64,000 bases of DNA from Winogradskyella sp046545555 (GCF_046545555.1 NZ_JBHZTH010000001.1:1612001-1676000), one strand, 5' to 3'; shown: positions 16,799-25,602, counted from the first letter of the stretch. Numbers and translations are program-made. Notes: generated from the letters alone by a model not told the origin.

Positions 16799-16913
16799 AA
16801 TGTTTGATTTTTAATTGATTAATTTTATTGTTTTAAAAGTTATATTCAAATCGATTTCGTCTTAAAATTTTGGCGCACTACAAAATGTTTTATTGACTCA
16901 ATTCTTACCTTAT

Positions 16914-16940
16914 GACGACATGTTTTTAAATGAGGTTACA
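16914..16940 (-). promoter_or_regulatory. ECF-type promoter for the DUF6249 gene
   Basis: On the minus strand TGTAAC (16940-16935) and CGTC (16917-16914) are separated by exactly 17 bases. The same elements and spacing occur in the divergent promoter at 16973-16999. Predicted start near 16907. Confidence 0.65.
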
Positions 16941-16972
16941 ATTTTTTTAAAAAAAATATTTTCAGCAATTTA

Positions 16973-16999
16973 TGTAACCTTATATGTAAAGAAGTCGTC
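16973..16999 (+). promoter_or_regulatory. ECF-type promoter for the sigma factor at 17010
   Basis: TGTAAC (16973-16978) and CGTC (16996-16999) are 17 bases apart, matching the common ECF pattern of an AAC -35 and a CGTC -10. The start point would be near 17005-17008, only a few bases before the ATG at 17010, so the message may be almost leaderless. Autoregulation is implied. Confidence 0.65.
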
Positions 17000-17009
17000 T
17001 TAAATTAAA

Positions 17010-17576
17010 ATGACCACCAACGAAGAAAAAATATTAATAGAAGCAATTAATAATGGCGACACTAGAGCTTATGCTCAACTTGTAGATCGCTATAAGGATT
17101 TGGTCTATACATTGGCATTACGCATGCTTAAGCATAAAGAAGAGGCAGAAGAGGTAGCACAAGATACTTTTATTAAGGTTTTTAAATCATTAAAGCGGTT
17201 TAAAGGTGATTCTAAATTTTCAACTTGGATTTATAGAGTTGCTTACAATACATGTTTAGATAACATCAAGAAAAATAAGAAGTATTTAAATAATGTGACA
17301 ATAGATGAGTTTACATTTAATAAGTTAGACAGCATAGACAATGCACTAGATAACATTATTAAGGAAGAAAAGCATACTTTGATTAAAAATTGTATCCATA
17401 AGTTACCAGAAGATAGCAGCGCATTATTAACCTTGTTTTATTTTGAAGAATTATCTTTAGATGAGATATCTAAGATTATTAATGTTGAATCTAACACGGT
17501 TAAAGTTAAATTATTTAGAGCTCGAAAAAAATTGACTGTTATACTAGAGCAGTATCTACAACCAAAAACAGTATGA
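17010..17576 (+). CDS. ECF-type RNA polymerase sigma factor
   Basis: The 188-residue protein has sigma region 2 (about 20-88; YAQLVDRYKDLVYTLALRML, AEEVAQDTFIKVFKSLKRF, FSTWIYRVAYNTCLDNIKK) and region 4 (about 125-180; ELSLDEISKIINVESNTVKV). There is no region 3, as in the ECF group. The adjacent small membrane protein gene, three bases after the stop, is a likely anti-sigma factor. Promoters of matching ECF type precede this gene, the divergent DUF6249 gene and, more loosely, the outer-membrane receptor gene at 36779-39256. The inducing signal is unknown. Confidence 0.93.
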   Translation: MTTNEEKILIEAINNGDTRAYAQLVDRYKDLVYTLALRMLKHKEEAEEVAQDTFIKVFKSLKRFKGDSKFSTWIYRVAYNTCLDNIKKNKKYLNNVTIDEFTFNKLDSIDNALDNIIKEEKHTLIKNCIHKLPEDSSALLTLFYFEELSLDEISKIINVESNTVKVKLFRARKKLTVILEQYLQPKTV

Positions 17577-17579
17577 ATT

Positions 17580-17984
17580 ATGGAAAAGGATGATAAAAGA
17601 ATAGAAGATTTTGTAAACAAGTTAATAGAGGCTGACCAGCTAGAAACACCTTCATTTAATTTTACGGAGAATGTGATATATAAAGTGGAAGCTTTGAATA
17701 CTTCTGATGTAACAGTTTATAAGCCTTTAATCTCTAAATATGTATTATGGTCTATTGCATTAAGTTTTACTGCATTTGTTGTCTATGTCCTTTTTAGCAA
17801 ACCATCAAATACTGTAAGTCTATCAGAACGTTATAATTTACCTCAGGTATCATTTAATTTTTTAGAAAATTATTCAGTAAATTTTTCAAGTACTATAATG
17901 TATGCTGCGGTATTATTAGCAATTATGGTAAGTATTCAAATTCCATTATTAAAGCAATATTTTAATAATCGACTTTCATATTAG
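17580..17984 (+). CDS. Putative anti-sigma factor (two-helix membrane protein)
   Basis: The 134-residue protein has a charged cytoplasmic N-terminus (1-50) followed by two membrane helices (about 54-73 and 105-123). It has no recognisable zinc-binding HxxxCxxC motif. Its position, three bases after an ECF sigma gene in the same orientation, and its size support an anti-sigma role by analogy. Sequence alone does not prove it. Its 3' end overlaps the convergent membrane protein gene by four bases. Confidence 0.7.
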   Translation: MEKDDKRIEDFVNKLIEADQLETPSFNFTENVIYKVEALNTSDVTVYKPLISKYVLWSIALSFTAFVVYVLFSKPSNTVSLSERYNLPQVSFNFLENYSVNFSSTIMYAAVLLAIMVSIQIPLLKQYFNNRLSY

Positions 17985-19300
17985 TTTGGATAATACCAAA
18001 AAGGTATTCTGTCATGATATTGCTTTATTGTATCATTATCTTTATTAATGCGCTTTCTTAAAACTTGTAGTAAGTGCTTTCCTTCTGGTACATCTTTTAA
18101 ATTGATATAGGTTTCAAAACCCTTTTTGCCTTTTAAACTTTCCCCAAAAATAAAGTCGCTTTTATGGTCAATAGAATCTATTCTTATTGTAAAAACATCA
18201 TTGAGCGTTTTAATATACTGCTGATGCAAACTGTCGCGTCTAGACCAAGAAATATTAGAATTAACTACAATATCAGACTCAATACCTCTAATATCTTTTG
18301 TTGGTTTTAAACCTTTATTAAAAGCAAAAATATAGTCATCAAAATCTTCATAAATTACCAAAAACACTTTTAGGTGTTTATCGGTTATAACTTTAGATGT
18401 TATTGCCACCTTATCGATGAAATTTTCGTCATTTAGAGCATCTTCATAATTATTAGTGTCTGCGATATAACTGTTTGATGATATATTACCATTAAAATAG
18501 TTTGACATTTTGTAATTAAAACTCGTAGAAATTAAAATTATAATGTAAATAGGCACTAAAGCAAAGCTTACGCGCCTACCAAACTTGTTGTCTAGAAAAT
18601 TATATACCAAAGGACGATATAAAAATGCCAACGTTATTTTACTATAAACCCAATAAAAAGGAAAGTATAATTTACTTAACCACTTCTTTTTCTTTAGACC
18701 ACCAAGAGTAATGAAATCAATAAATGTAAGTAGCATGCCAAATACAATAAAAACAAGTATAGGAATACCTATAAAAGGCCCATAAGAATTGCTTATAGTG
18801 TCATTATCTAGGAATGTATTTATCGTAATTGCGATTGCAACAATGGTAAACGTTAAAGCTAGTACATAGAAAATCAATAAAAAAGATATGGCGAAAATGA
18901 TACTGCAATAGTTTTCTAATCTTCCAATGTAACGATCAAAAGATCCAACATTTTTTTTTAAGTATCGTGTAAATTTTTCGCTGTATTTAAGTTTATCATA
19001 ATCAATATCACCAGAAACGTAGCGCAATCCTAATGCACCAATCCAAAGCCCTCTTAAAATAACATGAAGCAAAAGATTAAAAATTAGTATAGCACAAGAA
19101 ACCGAAGCTACTAGGAGTACAATAGATAAATAAAGTTTATCATCATTTCTTGCGGCTGTGCCAGCAAGGTTAATTTCTGGAAAAGCAGTAAGAAGACCAA
19201 AAATTGCAAAACCAGAAATTAGTAACTCTAATTGCCAACTTTCTTCTTGTAGTTTCTGAAGCAATTTTTTAAACGCAGGATTATTGTAATCTTGACTCAT
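17981..19300 (-). CDS. Large multi-pass membrane protein of unknown function
   Basis: The 439-residue protein has about six membrane segments in its first 265 residues (for example LELLISGFAIFGLLTAF, LYLSIVLLVASVSCAILIF, IGIPILVFIVFGMLLTFI, VSFALVPIYIIILIS). A soluble C-terminal domain of about 170 residues follows (VAITSKVITDKHLKVFLVIY, LKGKKGFETYINLKDVPEGK). I recognise no family. It is convergent with the first ECF operon and divergent from the second, so it sits between two envelope-stress type systems, which may or may not be meaningful. Confidence 0.8.
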   Translation of the reverse strand: MSQDYNNPAFKKLLQKLQEESWQLELLISGFAIFGLLTAFPEINLAGTAARNDDKLYLSIVLLVASVSCAILIFNLLLHVILRGLWIGALGLRYVSGDIDYDKLKYSEKFTRYLKKNVGSFDRYIGRLENYCSIIFAISFLLIFYVLALTFTIVAIAITINTFLDNDTISNSYGPFIGIPILVFIVFGMLLTFIDFITLGGLKKKKWLSKLYFPFYWVYSKITLAFLYRPLVYNFLDNKFGRRVSFALVPIYIIILISTSFNYKMSNYFNGNISSNSYIADTNNYEDALNDENFIDKVAITSKVITDKHLKVFLVIYEDFDDYIFAFNKGLKPTKDIRGIESDIVVNSNISWSRRDSLHQQYIKTLNDVFTIRIDSIDHKSDFIFGESLKGKKGFETYINLKDVPEGKHLLQVLRKRINKDNDTIKQYHDRIPFWYYPN

Positions 19301-19369
19301 CTCTAGATTGATTTAATTTCCTTTAAATTTAGGCATATTCATTTAATTTCAACTTTTTTAGTAAAAAAT

Positions 19370-19395
19370 TGAAACCCTTTTCAATTTCTTTCGTT
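19370..19395 (+). promoter_or_regulatory. ECF-type promoter for the sigma factor at 19424
   Basis: TGAAAC (19370-19375) and CGTT (19392-19395) are 16 bases apart, close to the TGAAAC-N16-CGTA pattern of sigma-W type factors. A start near 19402 leaves a leader of about 22 bases. This differs from the TGTAAC sites of the other ECF operon. Confidence 0.45.
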
Positions 19396-19423
19396 TTTAA
19401 ATATGTAACCGCTAACCAATCAA

Positions 19424-19972
19424 ATGCATAAAGTAGATCATACATTAATTGAAGCTTGTAAAAAAGGGAATCAGATTGCACAAATGCAGATTTACGATAA
19501 CTACTCGCAAGCTATGTTTACGGTTGCTTGTCGCTATTTATATGACATAGAAGATGCAAAAGATGCTATGCAAGAAGGGTTTTTAAAAGCTTTTTTAAAT
19601 ATCGAAAAATTTCAACCTACCTCTACTTTTGGAGCTTGGCTAAAGCGAATTATTATCAATCAATGTTTGGATGTTTTAAGAAAGCGAAGTATAGAATTTA
19701 GTGAAGACGATCTAGAAACATTACAAATAGTTGAAGATGAAAATTGGAATTTTAATAATACGATATCAAAAACTGACATAGTAAATGCTATTGAAAAACT
19801 AAAGGAGAAACATAAGATTGTAGTAACGCTTTATTTAATAGAAGGCTACGATCATGCAGAAATATCAGAAATACTTGATATACCAATTAAGACATCGAGA
19901 ACTCACTTAAGCAGAGGTAAAGCAAAATTGAGAGATCTACTAAAACAAAAATTTAATGAAGCGAGATATTAG
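19424..19972 (+). CDS. ECF-type RNA polymerase sigma factor
   Basis: The 182-residue protein has region 2 (about 15-85; YDNYSQAMFTVACRYLYDIE, AMQEGFLKAFLNIEKF, FGAWLKRIIINQCLDVLRKR) and region 4 (about 125-175; YDHAEISEILDIPIKTSRTH). It heads a four-gene run (sigma, putative anti-sigma, adhesin-like protein, exported protein) with overlapping or nearly abutting genes. The next gene starts inside its last codons (17-base overlap). The organisation suggests control of surface or envelope proteins encoded in the same operon. Confidence 0.93.
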   Translation: MHKVDHTLIEACKKGNQIAQMQIYDNYSQAMFTVACRYLYDIEDAKDAMQEGFLKAFLNIEKFQPTSTFGAWLKRIIINQCLDVLRKRSIEFSEDDLETLQIVEDENWNFNNTISKTDIVNAIEKLKEKHKIVVTLYLIEGYDHAEISEILDIPIKTSRTHLSRGKAKLRDLLKQKFNEARY

Positions 19973-20468
19973 AAAATTATTTAAAGAGGAAGGAGAATTA
20001 AAAACACTTCCAGAAAATCATAGAACTGAGTTTTTACAAAAGCTTAATAAGCAACCAAAGAAAAAAATGAATAGGTTCTTTTTGCTCAAGATAGCAGCCG
20101 TATTTCTTGTTCTTTTAGCAGTAAGTTATGGTGTTGTTTCTAATCAACCCAAAGAAGAAGTTTCAACAATGGTGGCGCAAATTGAAGCCGTAGAAGCAGA
20201 GTATCTAAAAAATATTGAAGCAGAGTGGAAGAGTTTTGTAGCTATTGCAGATGATGAAGTTTTGGTAGCTAGATTTAAGAAAAAATTGGCCGAATTAGAT
20301 AACGATTATCAGGAGATTTCTATTCAATTTAAGACTGACTCTAATAATATATTAGTAATAGAAGCTTTGGTAGAAAACCTACAAACAAGATTACAGATAT
20401 TAAAAGACATACAAAAGCACATCAAAATATTAAATCAAAATAACGAACATTATGAAAAATCAATTTAA
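19956..20468 (+). CDS. Putative anti-sigma factor, single-pass membrane protein
   Basis: The 170-residue protein has a charged N-terminal segment (1-40), one membrane helix (about 41-61) and a periplasmic helical coil (about 75-165; EAVEAEYLKNIEAEWKSFV, KTDSNNILVIEALVENLQTR). This arrangement and its 17-base overlap with the sigma gene are as expected for an anti-sigma factor that releases its partner on an envelope signal. No zinc-binding motif is seen. Function is inferred from context. Confidence 0.75.
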   Translation: MKRDIRKLFKEEGELKTLPENHRTEFLQKLNKQPKKKMNRFFLLKIAAVFLVLLAVSYGVVSNQPKEEVSTMVAQIEAVEAEYLKNIEAEWKSFVAIADDEVLVARFKKKLAELDNDYQEISIQFKTDSNNILVIEALVENLQTRLQILKDIQKHIKILNQNNEHYEKSI

Positions 20469-21663
20469 AATCTTAACGCTGATGCTCATCACATCAGCAA
20501 TGAGTTACGGACAAAGGCATCAGGTCTTAAAGAAAAGTGTTGAAGTAGATAAAAATACTTCAGTAGTATTAAACTTTCAAAACATCTATTTGGCAATAGA
20601 AGAATCAACGGACGGTAAAATTCACTTTGATTACGCCATGGAGTTTGAAGGTTATTCTAAAAAAAATATACAGAAAAAGCTTGATGAATTAGTAGCTGAG
20701 GTTTCAAGTTCAGATAACCATGTAACACTAACGGCTAAAAGCATAAATCAGATCACCTTTTCGTATTTTGAATTGAAATCTGATCATGGTTTATACATCG
20801 AAGGTGATTTTTTTGATATGAAAAAAGATTCAGTAATACGAAAATCTAAAGATTCATTACTCAGTCAAATTAGGAAGAATAATAGAAAAAAATGGTCTAA
20901 AAACCCTCTTGAGTATATTAATGGAAGATTTAAAAAGATAGATAAGGATGGCAACCTCTCAAATATTAGAAAAGGTAATGTTGATATTATGAGGAGTCAA
21001 TTTGTAATTAAAGTTCCGCCCTTTGTGAAGCTAAATATTAATGCACAAAATTCTGGTGTACATTTTAGAAATGACATGCAAAACGAGTTATCCATATCGA
21101 CTAAAGAAGGAACTTTAAAAACCAAAGCATTAATGAACACATATAATGTCATACGTATAGATAATGCCAATTTTGAAGCCGAAGCTATTTCAGGCGGTAC
21201 TTATAATTTTAAAAACGTAAAAAATGGCAAGATTGGTAGTACACAAAATGTGAAAATTAAATCTGAATTTTCAAAGGTAGAGATTGGAGAAATAGGAAAG
21301 AATACAATCATAACTGACTTTAATAGTGAGTATTGGTTTTATAATTGGGCAGATAAGTTCGAACGTTTTAATCTGTATTCAGAATACTCTAAAATCCATT
21401 TTTGGTATCCTACACTTGATTTTAGTTTAAAGGTGATTGGTAATAATACTAAAAGTTTTTTAGGTAATGATGTTGTAATCAATATGCAACCAAATGACAA
21501 AGGTGAAAAGTATACTATGATGACTAATGAACCTGATAATGCTAATGATGTATCTGGTAATATATACTTTGATATTATTCATGGTATCATTTATTCAAAT
21601 GATTTTATGCTAACTAAAGTAACTGGTGATAGAGAGATCGAGGAAACAACTATAAAAAATTAA
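20452..21663 (+). CDS. Exported adhesin-like beta-helix protein (DUF4097-like)
   Basis: The 403-residue protein has a signal peptide (MLITSAMSYGQ region, cleavage near residue 21). The rest is dominated by short beta strands such as FVIKVPPFVKLNINAQNSGV, LKTKALMNTYNVIRIDNANF and KIKSEFSKVEIGEIGKN. This repetitive strand pattern resembles the putative adhesin family DUF4097. It overlaps the anti-sigma gene by 17 bases and is three bases ahead of the next exported protein gene. It is likely produced under the local ECF factor. A role in the cell envelope is inferred; the ligand is unknown. Confidence 0.72.
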   Translation: MKNQFKILTLMLITSAMSYGQRHQVLKKSVEVDKNTSVVLNFQNIYLAIEESTDGKIHFDYAMEFEGYSKKNIQKKLDELVAEVSSSDNHVTLTAKSINQITFSYFELKSDHGLYIEGDFFDMKKDSVIRKSKDSLLSQIRKNNRKKWSKNPLEYINGRFKKIDKDGNLSNIRKGNVDIMRSQFVIKVPPFVKLNINAQNSGVHFRNDMQNELSISTKEGTLKTKALMNTYNVIRIDNANFEAEAISGGTYNFKNVKNGKIGSTQNVKIKSEFSKVEIGEIGKNTIITDFNSEYWFYNWADKFERFNLYSEYSKIHFWYPTLDFSLKVIGNNTKSFLGNDVVINMQPNDKGEKYTMMTNEPDNANDVSGNIYFDIIHGIIYSNDFMLTKVTGDREIEETTIKN

Positions 21664-21666
21664 ATC

Positions 21667-22305
21667 ATGAAACAAATTAAAATTTTAGCCGTTGCATTAG
21701 CTTGCTTCGGAGCAACAATAGCACAAGAAAAACAAGTAAATTATGAAAATCCGAAAGGATTGAAAATGGAAACTGAGTATTCGTCAGACAATTCTGAAAT
21801 AAGAGATATTTTGAGTTTTGAAGGTATAGATTACTTAAAAATTAAATTTTCTGATGATAAATTAAAAGGTAAAAGTTATAAGCTAAGTGTAAAAGAAATA
21901 TGGGATGGAGAAGTAAAATCGAAAACTATTGTTTTAGATAGTAAAAATTTAGGCATAAAGCAGTTTGAAACTTTAAAAGACTCTGTTCTCAATATGAAAG
22001 TCATTTCTAAATTGACAAGCGATAATCAACTGAAATTGACATTTAAATTTCCAAGATTTAGTGTGACAAAAAAATATGACGCCATTAAATCTGATGATTA
22101 CAGTTTAAGAAACTTAGCAGATGAAAGTAATTTGAAAATAGGTTACAATGAAGAATTTTATCTTCTAGCTTATATTTTGCCTTATGAGAGAGAAGATGGT
22201 TCTAAATCTTGGTGTGAAGTTGGTACTTCTGGAGATGATATAGAAAAATGGGGTGAAAAATTTAGTATAAAACATTACCTGCTTTTTGAAATGAAGTTTG
22301 ATTAA
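21667..22305 (+). CDS. Exported protein of unknown function
   Basis: The 212-residue protein has a signal peptide (cleavage after about residue 19, TIAQEKQ). The mature part is beta-rich with many Lys and Asp residues (YKLSVKEIWDGEVKSKTIVL, QLKLTFKFPRFSVTKKY). I recognise no family. It is the last gene of the second ECF sigma operon, three bases after the adhesin-like gene, and converges on the membrane protein gene that ends at 22308. Confidence 0.75.
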   Translation: MKQIKILAVALACFGATIAQEKQVNYENPKGLKMETEYSSDNSEIRDILSFEGIDYLKIKFSDDKLKGKSYKLSVKEIWDGEVKSKTIVLDSKNLGIKQFETLKDSVLNMKVISKLTSDNQLKLTFKFPRFSVTKKYDAIKSDDYSLRNLADESNLKIGYNEEFYLLAYILPYEREDGSKSWCEVGTSGDDIEKWGEKFSIKHYLLFEMKFD

Positions 22306-22307
22306 GA

Positions 22308-22694
22308 CTATCCAAAAAACACCTCATGCAAATAGCGCCCTGGAACTAAAGTAAAACCTCCGGCAATAATAAGCGCACCAAAATAAAGTAAGATCATCTT
22401 TCTTTTGTGCGCTTTTACATTTCCTTTTTTTATAGCAAGGTAAGCGGTTGGTACTGCATGGATTGTTAAAAAACTAAAGATATGTATCCAACCAAAATGA
22501 TCTAAAACTGTTGGGCCAACATAAGCTGGCATAAACAAAGTTACTATAGCTGTAAACAACATTAGTACCATATATATTCTGCCGAGTTGTTTATGAATTT
22601 TCGTTCCTTTTTTAATTATCAGAAGAAACCCACCAATAAATAAGCAAGGCACAACGGTGTATAAATGTAAAAACATTAAAGTCTTGTAATCCAT
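22308..22694 (-). CDS. DUF2306-like membrane protein
   Basis: The 128-residue protein has four hydrophobic helices and conserved His residues near them (FLHLYTVVPCLFIGGFLL, TKIHKQLGRIYMVLMLF, FGWIHIFSFLTIHAVPTAYL, AHKRKMILLYFGALIIAG). IHKQLGRIY and AHKRKM match the DUF2306 pattern, a membrane family of unknown function with possible haem-ligand histidines. It is probably co-transcribed with nothing else, since the helicase gene starts 25 bases upstream on the same strand and could share a transcript. Confidence 0.75.
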   Translation of the reverse strand: MDYKTLMFLHLYTVVPCLFIGGFLLIIKKGTKIHKQLGRIYMVLMLFTAIVTLFMPAYVGPTVLDHFGWIHIFSFLTIHAVPTAYLAIKKGNVKAHKRKMILLYFGALIIAGGFTLVPGRYLHEVFFG

Positions 22695-22718
22695 AGTTTT
22701 TATTTTACCTAAAGCATA

Positions 22719-23954
22719 TTAATACCAACGCTTTTTCTTTTTCTTAGAAGCTGTACTTTTGCGACCTTTTTTATATTTACTGCCTTTCTTTTTGTGGACG
22801 ATTGGTTTAGCTTTAGGATCTAAAGGATAAGGATGTTCTGATTCTATGGGAATAGAAATGTTCAGGGATTCTTGAATTTTCTTAACGTAGCTTTTTTCGT
22901 CAGCCGAACACATCGAATAGGCTTTACCGATGTTACCAGCCCTTCCTGTTCTACCAATTCTATGAACATATGTTTCTGGTACATTGGGCATATCAAAGTT
23001 AAAGACATTGTCTAATTCATTAATATCAATACCTCTGGCTGCAACATCTGTTGCAATTAGAACTTTAACGTAACCATTCTTAAATTTATTTAAAGCGGTT
23101 TGCCTTTCGCTTTGGGCTTTATCTCCATGAATACTATTTACCGAATATCCATTTTTAAGTAAAGTCTGTTCTAGCTTGTCAACTCCATATTTAGTGCGTC
23201 TAAAAATTAAGATGTTTCCTTTAATGTTGTTACGTAATAGGTGTAAGCATAATTCAATTTTATTACGTTTAGGTACATAATATAAGACTTGCGTTACAGC
23301 CTTTGCAACAGATTTGGTAGGCGTAACATCTACACGTTCTGGGTTGTTTAAAATAGTGTTGGCGAGTTCTTCAATCTTAGAAGGAATTGTAGCAGAGAAT
23401 AATAAGGTTTGTTTCTCTTCTGGACATAGACGTTCAACTTTTTTTACATCATCTAAAAATCCCATATCTAGCATTAAGTCTGCCTCGTCTAAAACAAAAG
23501 TTTCTACATAATCTAGATTAACATAATCTTGCTTATGCAAATCTAGTAGACGACCTGGCGTAGCGACCAATATATCAACACCCTTTTTTAAAGTATCGAT
23601 TTGGGGCTCAATAGAGGCACCACCAAAAACAACCAATGAACGCAGATTTGTATACTGAGCATATGTTTTAAAATTCTGATGGATCTGTACAGCAAGTTCT
23701 CGAGTTGGACTTATAATTAAAGCTCTAATTTTTTTTCCCTTTTTAGGTGCATCTTGCTTATCATACAATTTTTGTAAAATTGGTAAGGCAAATGCTGCTG
23801 TTTTACCTGTACCAGTCTGTGCTGATACAATTACATCTTTACCATTTAAAACTAAGGGAATTGCTTTTTGTTGCACCAAAGTGGGCTCAACATAGCCAGA
23901 AGCTTCAATTGCCTTTTGTATTGGTTTGATGAGTTTTAAGTCTTTAAAGGACAT
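22719..23954 (-). CDS. DEAD-box ATP-dependent RNA helicase
   Basis: The 411-residue protein has all core motifs: Q motif (PTLVQQKAIP), motif I AQTGTGKT (about 45-52), Ia PTRELA, GG, TPGRLLD, II DEAD (about 155), III SAT, then RecA2 motifs including ARGID and HRIGRTGRAG. A Lys-rich C-terminal tail (HKKKGSKYKKGRKSTASKKK) helps bind RNA. This fits RhlE-type helicases acting in ribosome assembly or RNA decay. Bacteroidota hold several paralogues, so a specific name is not assigned. Confidence 0.94.
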   Translation of the reverse strand: MSFKDLKLIKPIQKAIEASGYVEPTLVQQKAIPLVLNGKDVIVSAQTGTGKTAAFALPILQKLYDKQDAPKKGKKIRALIISPTRELAVQIHQNFKTYAQYTNLRSLVVFGGASIEPQIDTLKKGVDILVATPGRLLDLHKQDYVNLDYVETFVLDEADLMLDMGFLDDVKKVERLCPEEKQTLLFSATIPSKIEELANTILNNPERVDVTPTKSVAKAVTQVLYYVPKRNKIELCLHLLRNNIKGNILIFRRTKYGVDKLEQTLLKNGYSVNSIHGDKAQSERQTALNKFKNGYVKVLIATDVAARGIDINELDNVFNFDMPNVPETYVHRIGRTGRAGNIGKAYSMCSADEKSYVKKIQESLNISIPIESEHPYPLDPKAKPIVHKKKGSKYKKGRKSTASKKKKKRWY

Positions 23955-23999
23955 CTAGTAGAATTTGCAACAAAGGTAAAATAAATGTTGTATTGCTAT

Positions 24000-24548
24000 T
24001 TAATTACATCTATTTCTTTCTAAACCCAAATCCAAGCATAACTTTTGACGTCTTGGTTCGGCTTGCTCAGGTTTGTGTTTTAAAAATTTTATTGGAATAT
24101 TATATCCAATTTGAAGTGCGTCAAAACAAGTTTTATCAGCAACATAAAAACTACCAGTATATTCTTTCTGATAAGTAAATTTATAGTCTATTATATAGAG
24201 CAAGAGCTCAACTTTATCAATTCTATTATCTACGCGCTCTTCGTAGGACTGATCTTCAATATACTTTTTTGTAATGATAGCCTTAGTGTAACTTCCGTAC
24301 TTTTTAACAACTTCTTTTTCGTAGTAATACATGAAGCTCGAAGGCATAGTATAACCTAAAAAGAAACCCATAAATAAAGTTACAAAACCACCAGCCACTA
24401 GTAATGGAATATTAGCATCACTTGTTATACCAAGATAAATTAAGAAACACCCTATCCCTAAAAATGTAAGTCCCATTAATAGTAGAAAACTGTGCTTCTT
24501 AACAGCACTAATACTAAAGTTAACTTTATCTGATATCGTAATTTTCAA
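24000..24548 (-). CDS. DUF3592-like membrane protein (TTG start)
   Basis: The 182-residue protein has two membrane helices (about 21-40 and 47-66) and a beta-rich C-terminal half (TKAIITKKYIEDQSYEERVD, YIIDYKFTYQKEYTGSFYVA) typical of DUF3592-like proteins. The frame opens with TTG at 24548, one base after the stop of the rlmF-like gene (TAATTTG). An internal Met lies just before the hydrophobic stretch (residue 25, MGLTFLGIGC), so the true start may be there. Function unknown. Confidence 0.7.
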   Translation of the reverse strand: MKITISDKVNFSISAVKKHSFLLLMGLTFLGIGCFLIYLGITSDANIPLLVAGGFVTLFMGFFLGYTMPSSFMYYYEKEVVKKYGSYTKAIITKKYIEDQSYEERVDNRIDKVELLLYIIDYKFTYQKEYTGSFYVADKTCFDALQIGYNIPIKFLKHKPEQAEPRRQKLCLDLGLERNRCN

Positions 24549-24549
24549 A

Positions 24550-25602
24550 TTACGATTTAAATCTTTTGTTTATCCATTCTTCACGCTCTTTGTCAGACAA
24601 AAAGGTCCAGGCAATAAATCGACTTACTTTTTGACCTTGACCCATTTCAACAGTTTCTACAGCTGTTGCTTTTACGTTTTCTAAAATCTTATAAGTAGGT
24701 TTAAGCGTTGTTTCTTTTGAGATTAAACTTGTAAACCAAAGACACTGTTCTCCAAAGTGTTTGCTTTCGTAAATCATGTCTTTTATAAATCGTGCTTCAC
24801 CACCTTTAGTCCATAATTCACTTTGTTGTCCACCAAAATTAAGTAATGCTTTACTTGGACGTTTGCCTTTTAGGTTCTTAAGCTTTTTGAGACTTGCCTT
24901 TTGAGCATCTTTCAATGAGGCATGAAATGGTGGATTACACATTGTAAAATCTACTTTTTCTTCAGGTTTTAATATCTCATAAAAAAAATTGTTAGATTTT
25001 TCTTGTCGTCTAATCTCAACATTGGATTTTAAATTATAATTTTTTTGCTCTATGGCTTTTGCAGATATTATTGCGTTTTCGTTAGTATCACTTCCGATAA
25101 AGGACCAACCATATTCATGATTTCCAATAATTGGATAAATACAACTGGCACCAACACCAATATCTAAACCTTTAATGGTATTACCTTTTGGAATTTTAGT
25201 TCCATTTCCTTTTAAAAGATCTGCAATATTATGAATATAATCTGCACGGCCAGGAATAGGTGGACATAAATAATGCTCAGGAATTTCCCAAAATTTAATG
25301 CCATAATGATGCATTAATAGGGCCTTGTTTAATGCCAAAACAGCTTTTGGATTAAAAAAGTCTATTGAATTATCACCATATTTATTTGGTGCTACATAAG
25401 CAGTTAATGCTGGCGAACTTTTTATGAGAGCATCAAAATTATAGCGTTCCCTATGTTTACTTCTAGGATGAAGTTGTGATTTTACTTTAGGATGTTCTCT
25501 TTTTTTTTGCAATTTATTGGGTCTTAGTTGAAGCAAAGGTAATCTAATAGGATTATGAGTGTACTTTTTCTGCAATAATATAAAGATAATCTCCAGATTC
25601 AT
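24550..25602 (-). CDS. rlmF: 23S rRNA (adenine(1618)-N6)-methyltransferase
   Basis: The enzyme uses S-adenosylmethionine to methylate A1618 of 23S rRNA. The family hallmarks are HPRSKHRERYNFDALIKSSP near the N-terminus, a SAM-binding GLDIGVGASCIYPII, and the catalytic NPPFHAS (N6-adenine type). The first ATG is at 25602, overlapping the upstream methyltransferase gene by 50 bases and adding about 45 residues not typical of the family. A TTG at 25512 would avoid the overlap and begin near the conserved HPRSKH motif, so the N-terminus is uncertain. Confidence 0.9.
   Translation of the reverse strand: MNLEIIFILLQKKYTHNPIRLPLLQLRPNKLQKKREHPKVKSQLHPRSKHRERYNFDALIKSSPALTAYVAPNKYGDNSIDFFNPKAVLALNKALLMHHYGIKFWEIPEHYLCPPIPGRADYIHNIADLLKGNGTKIPKGNTIKGLDIGVGASCIYPIIGNHEYGWSFIGSDTNENAIISAKAIEQKNYNLKSNVEIRRQEKSNNFFYEILKPEEKVDFTMCNPPFHASLKDAQKASLKKLKNLKGKRPSKALLNFGGQQSELWTKGGEARFIKDMIYESKHFGEQCLWFTSLISKETTLKPTYKILENVKATAVETVEMGQGQKVSRFIAWTFLSDKEREEWINKRFKS

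Noticed and set aside
16858..16867. Third ECF site at the TCGTCTTAAA near 16858
   Set aside because: No TGTAAC-like -35 lies at the required distance upstream of it.
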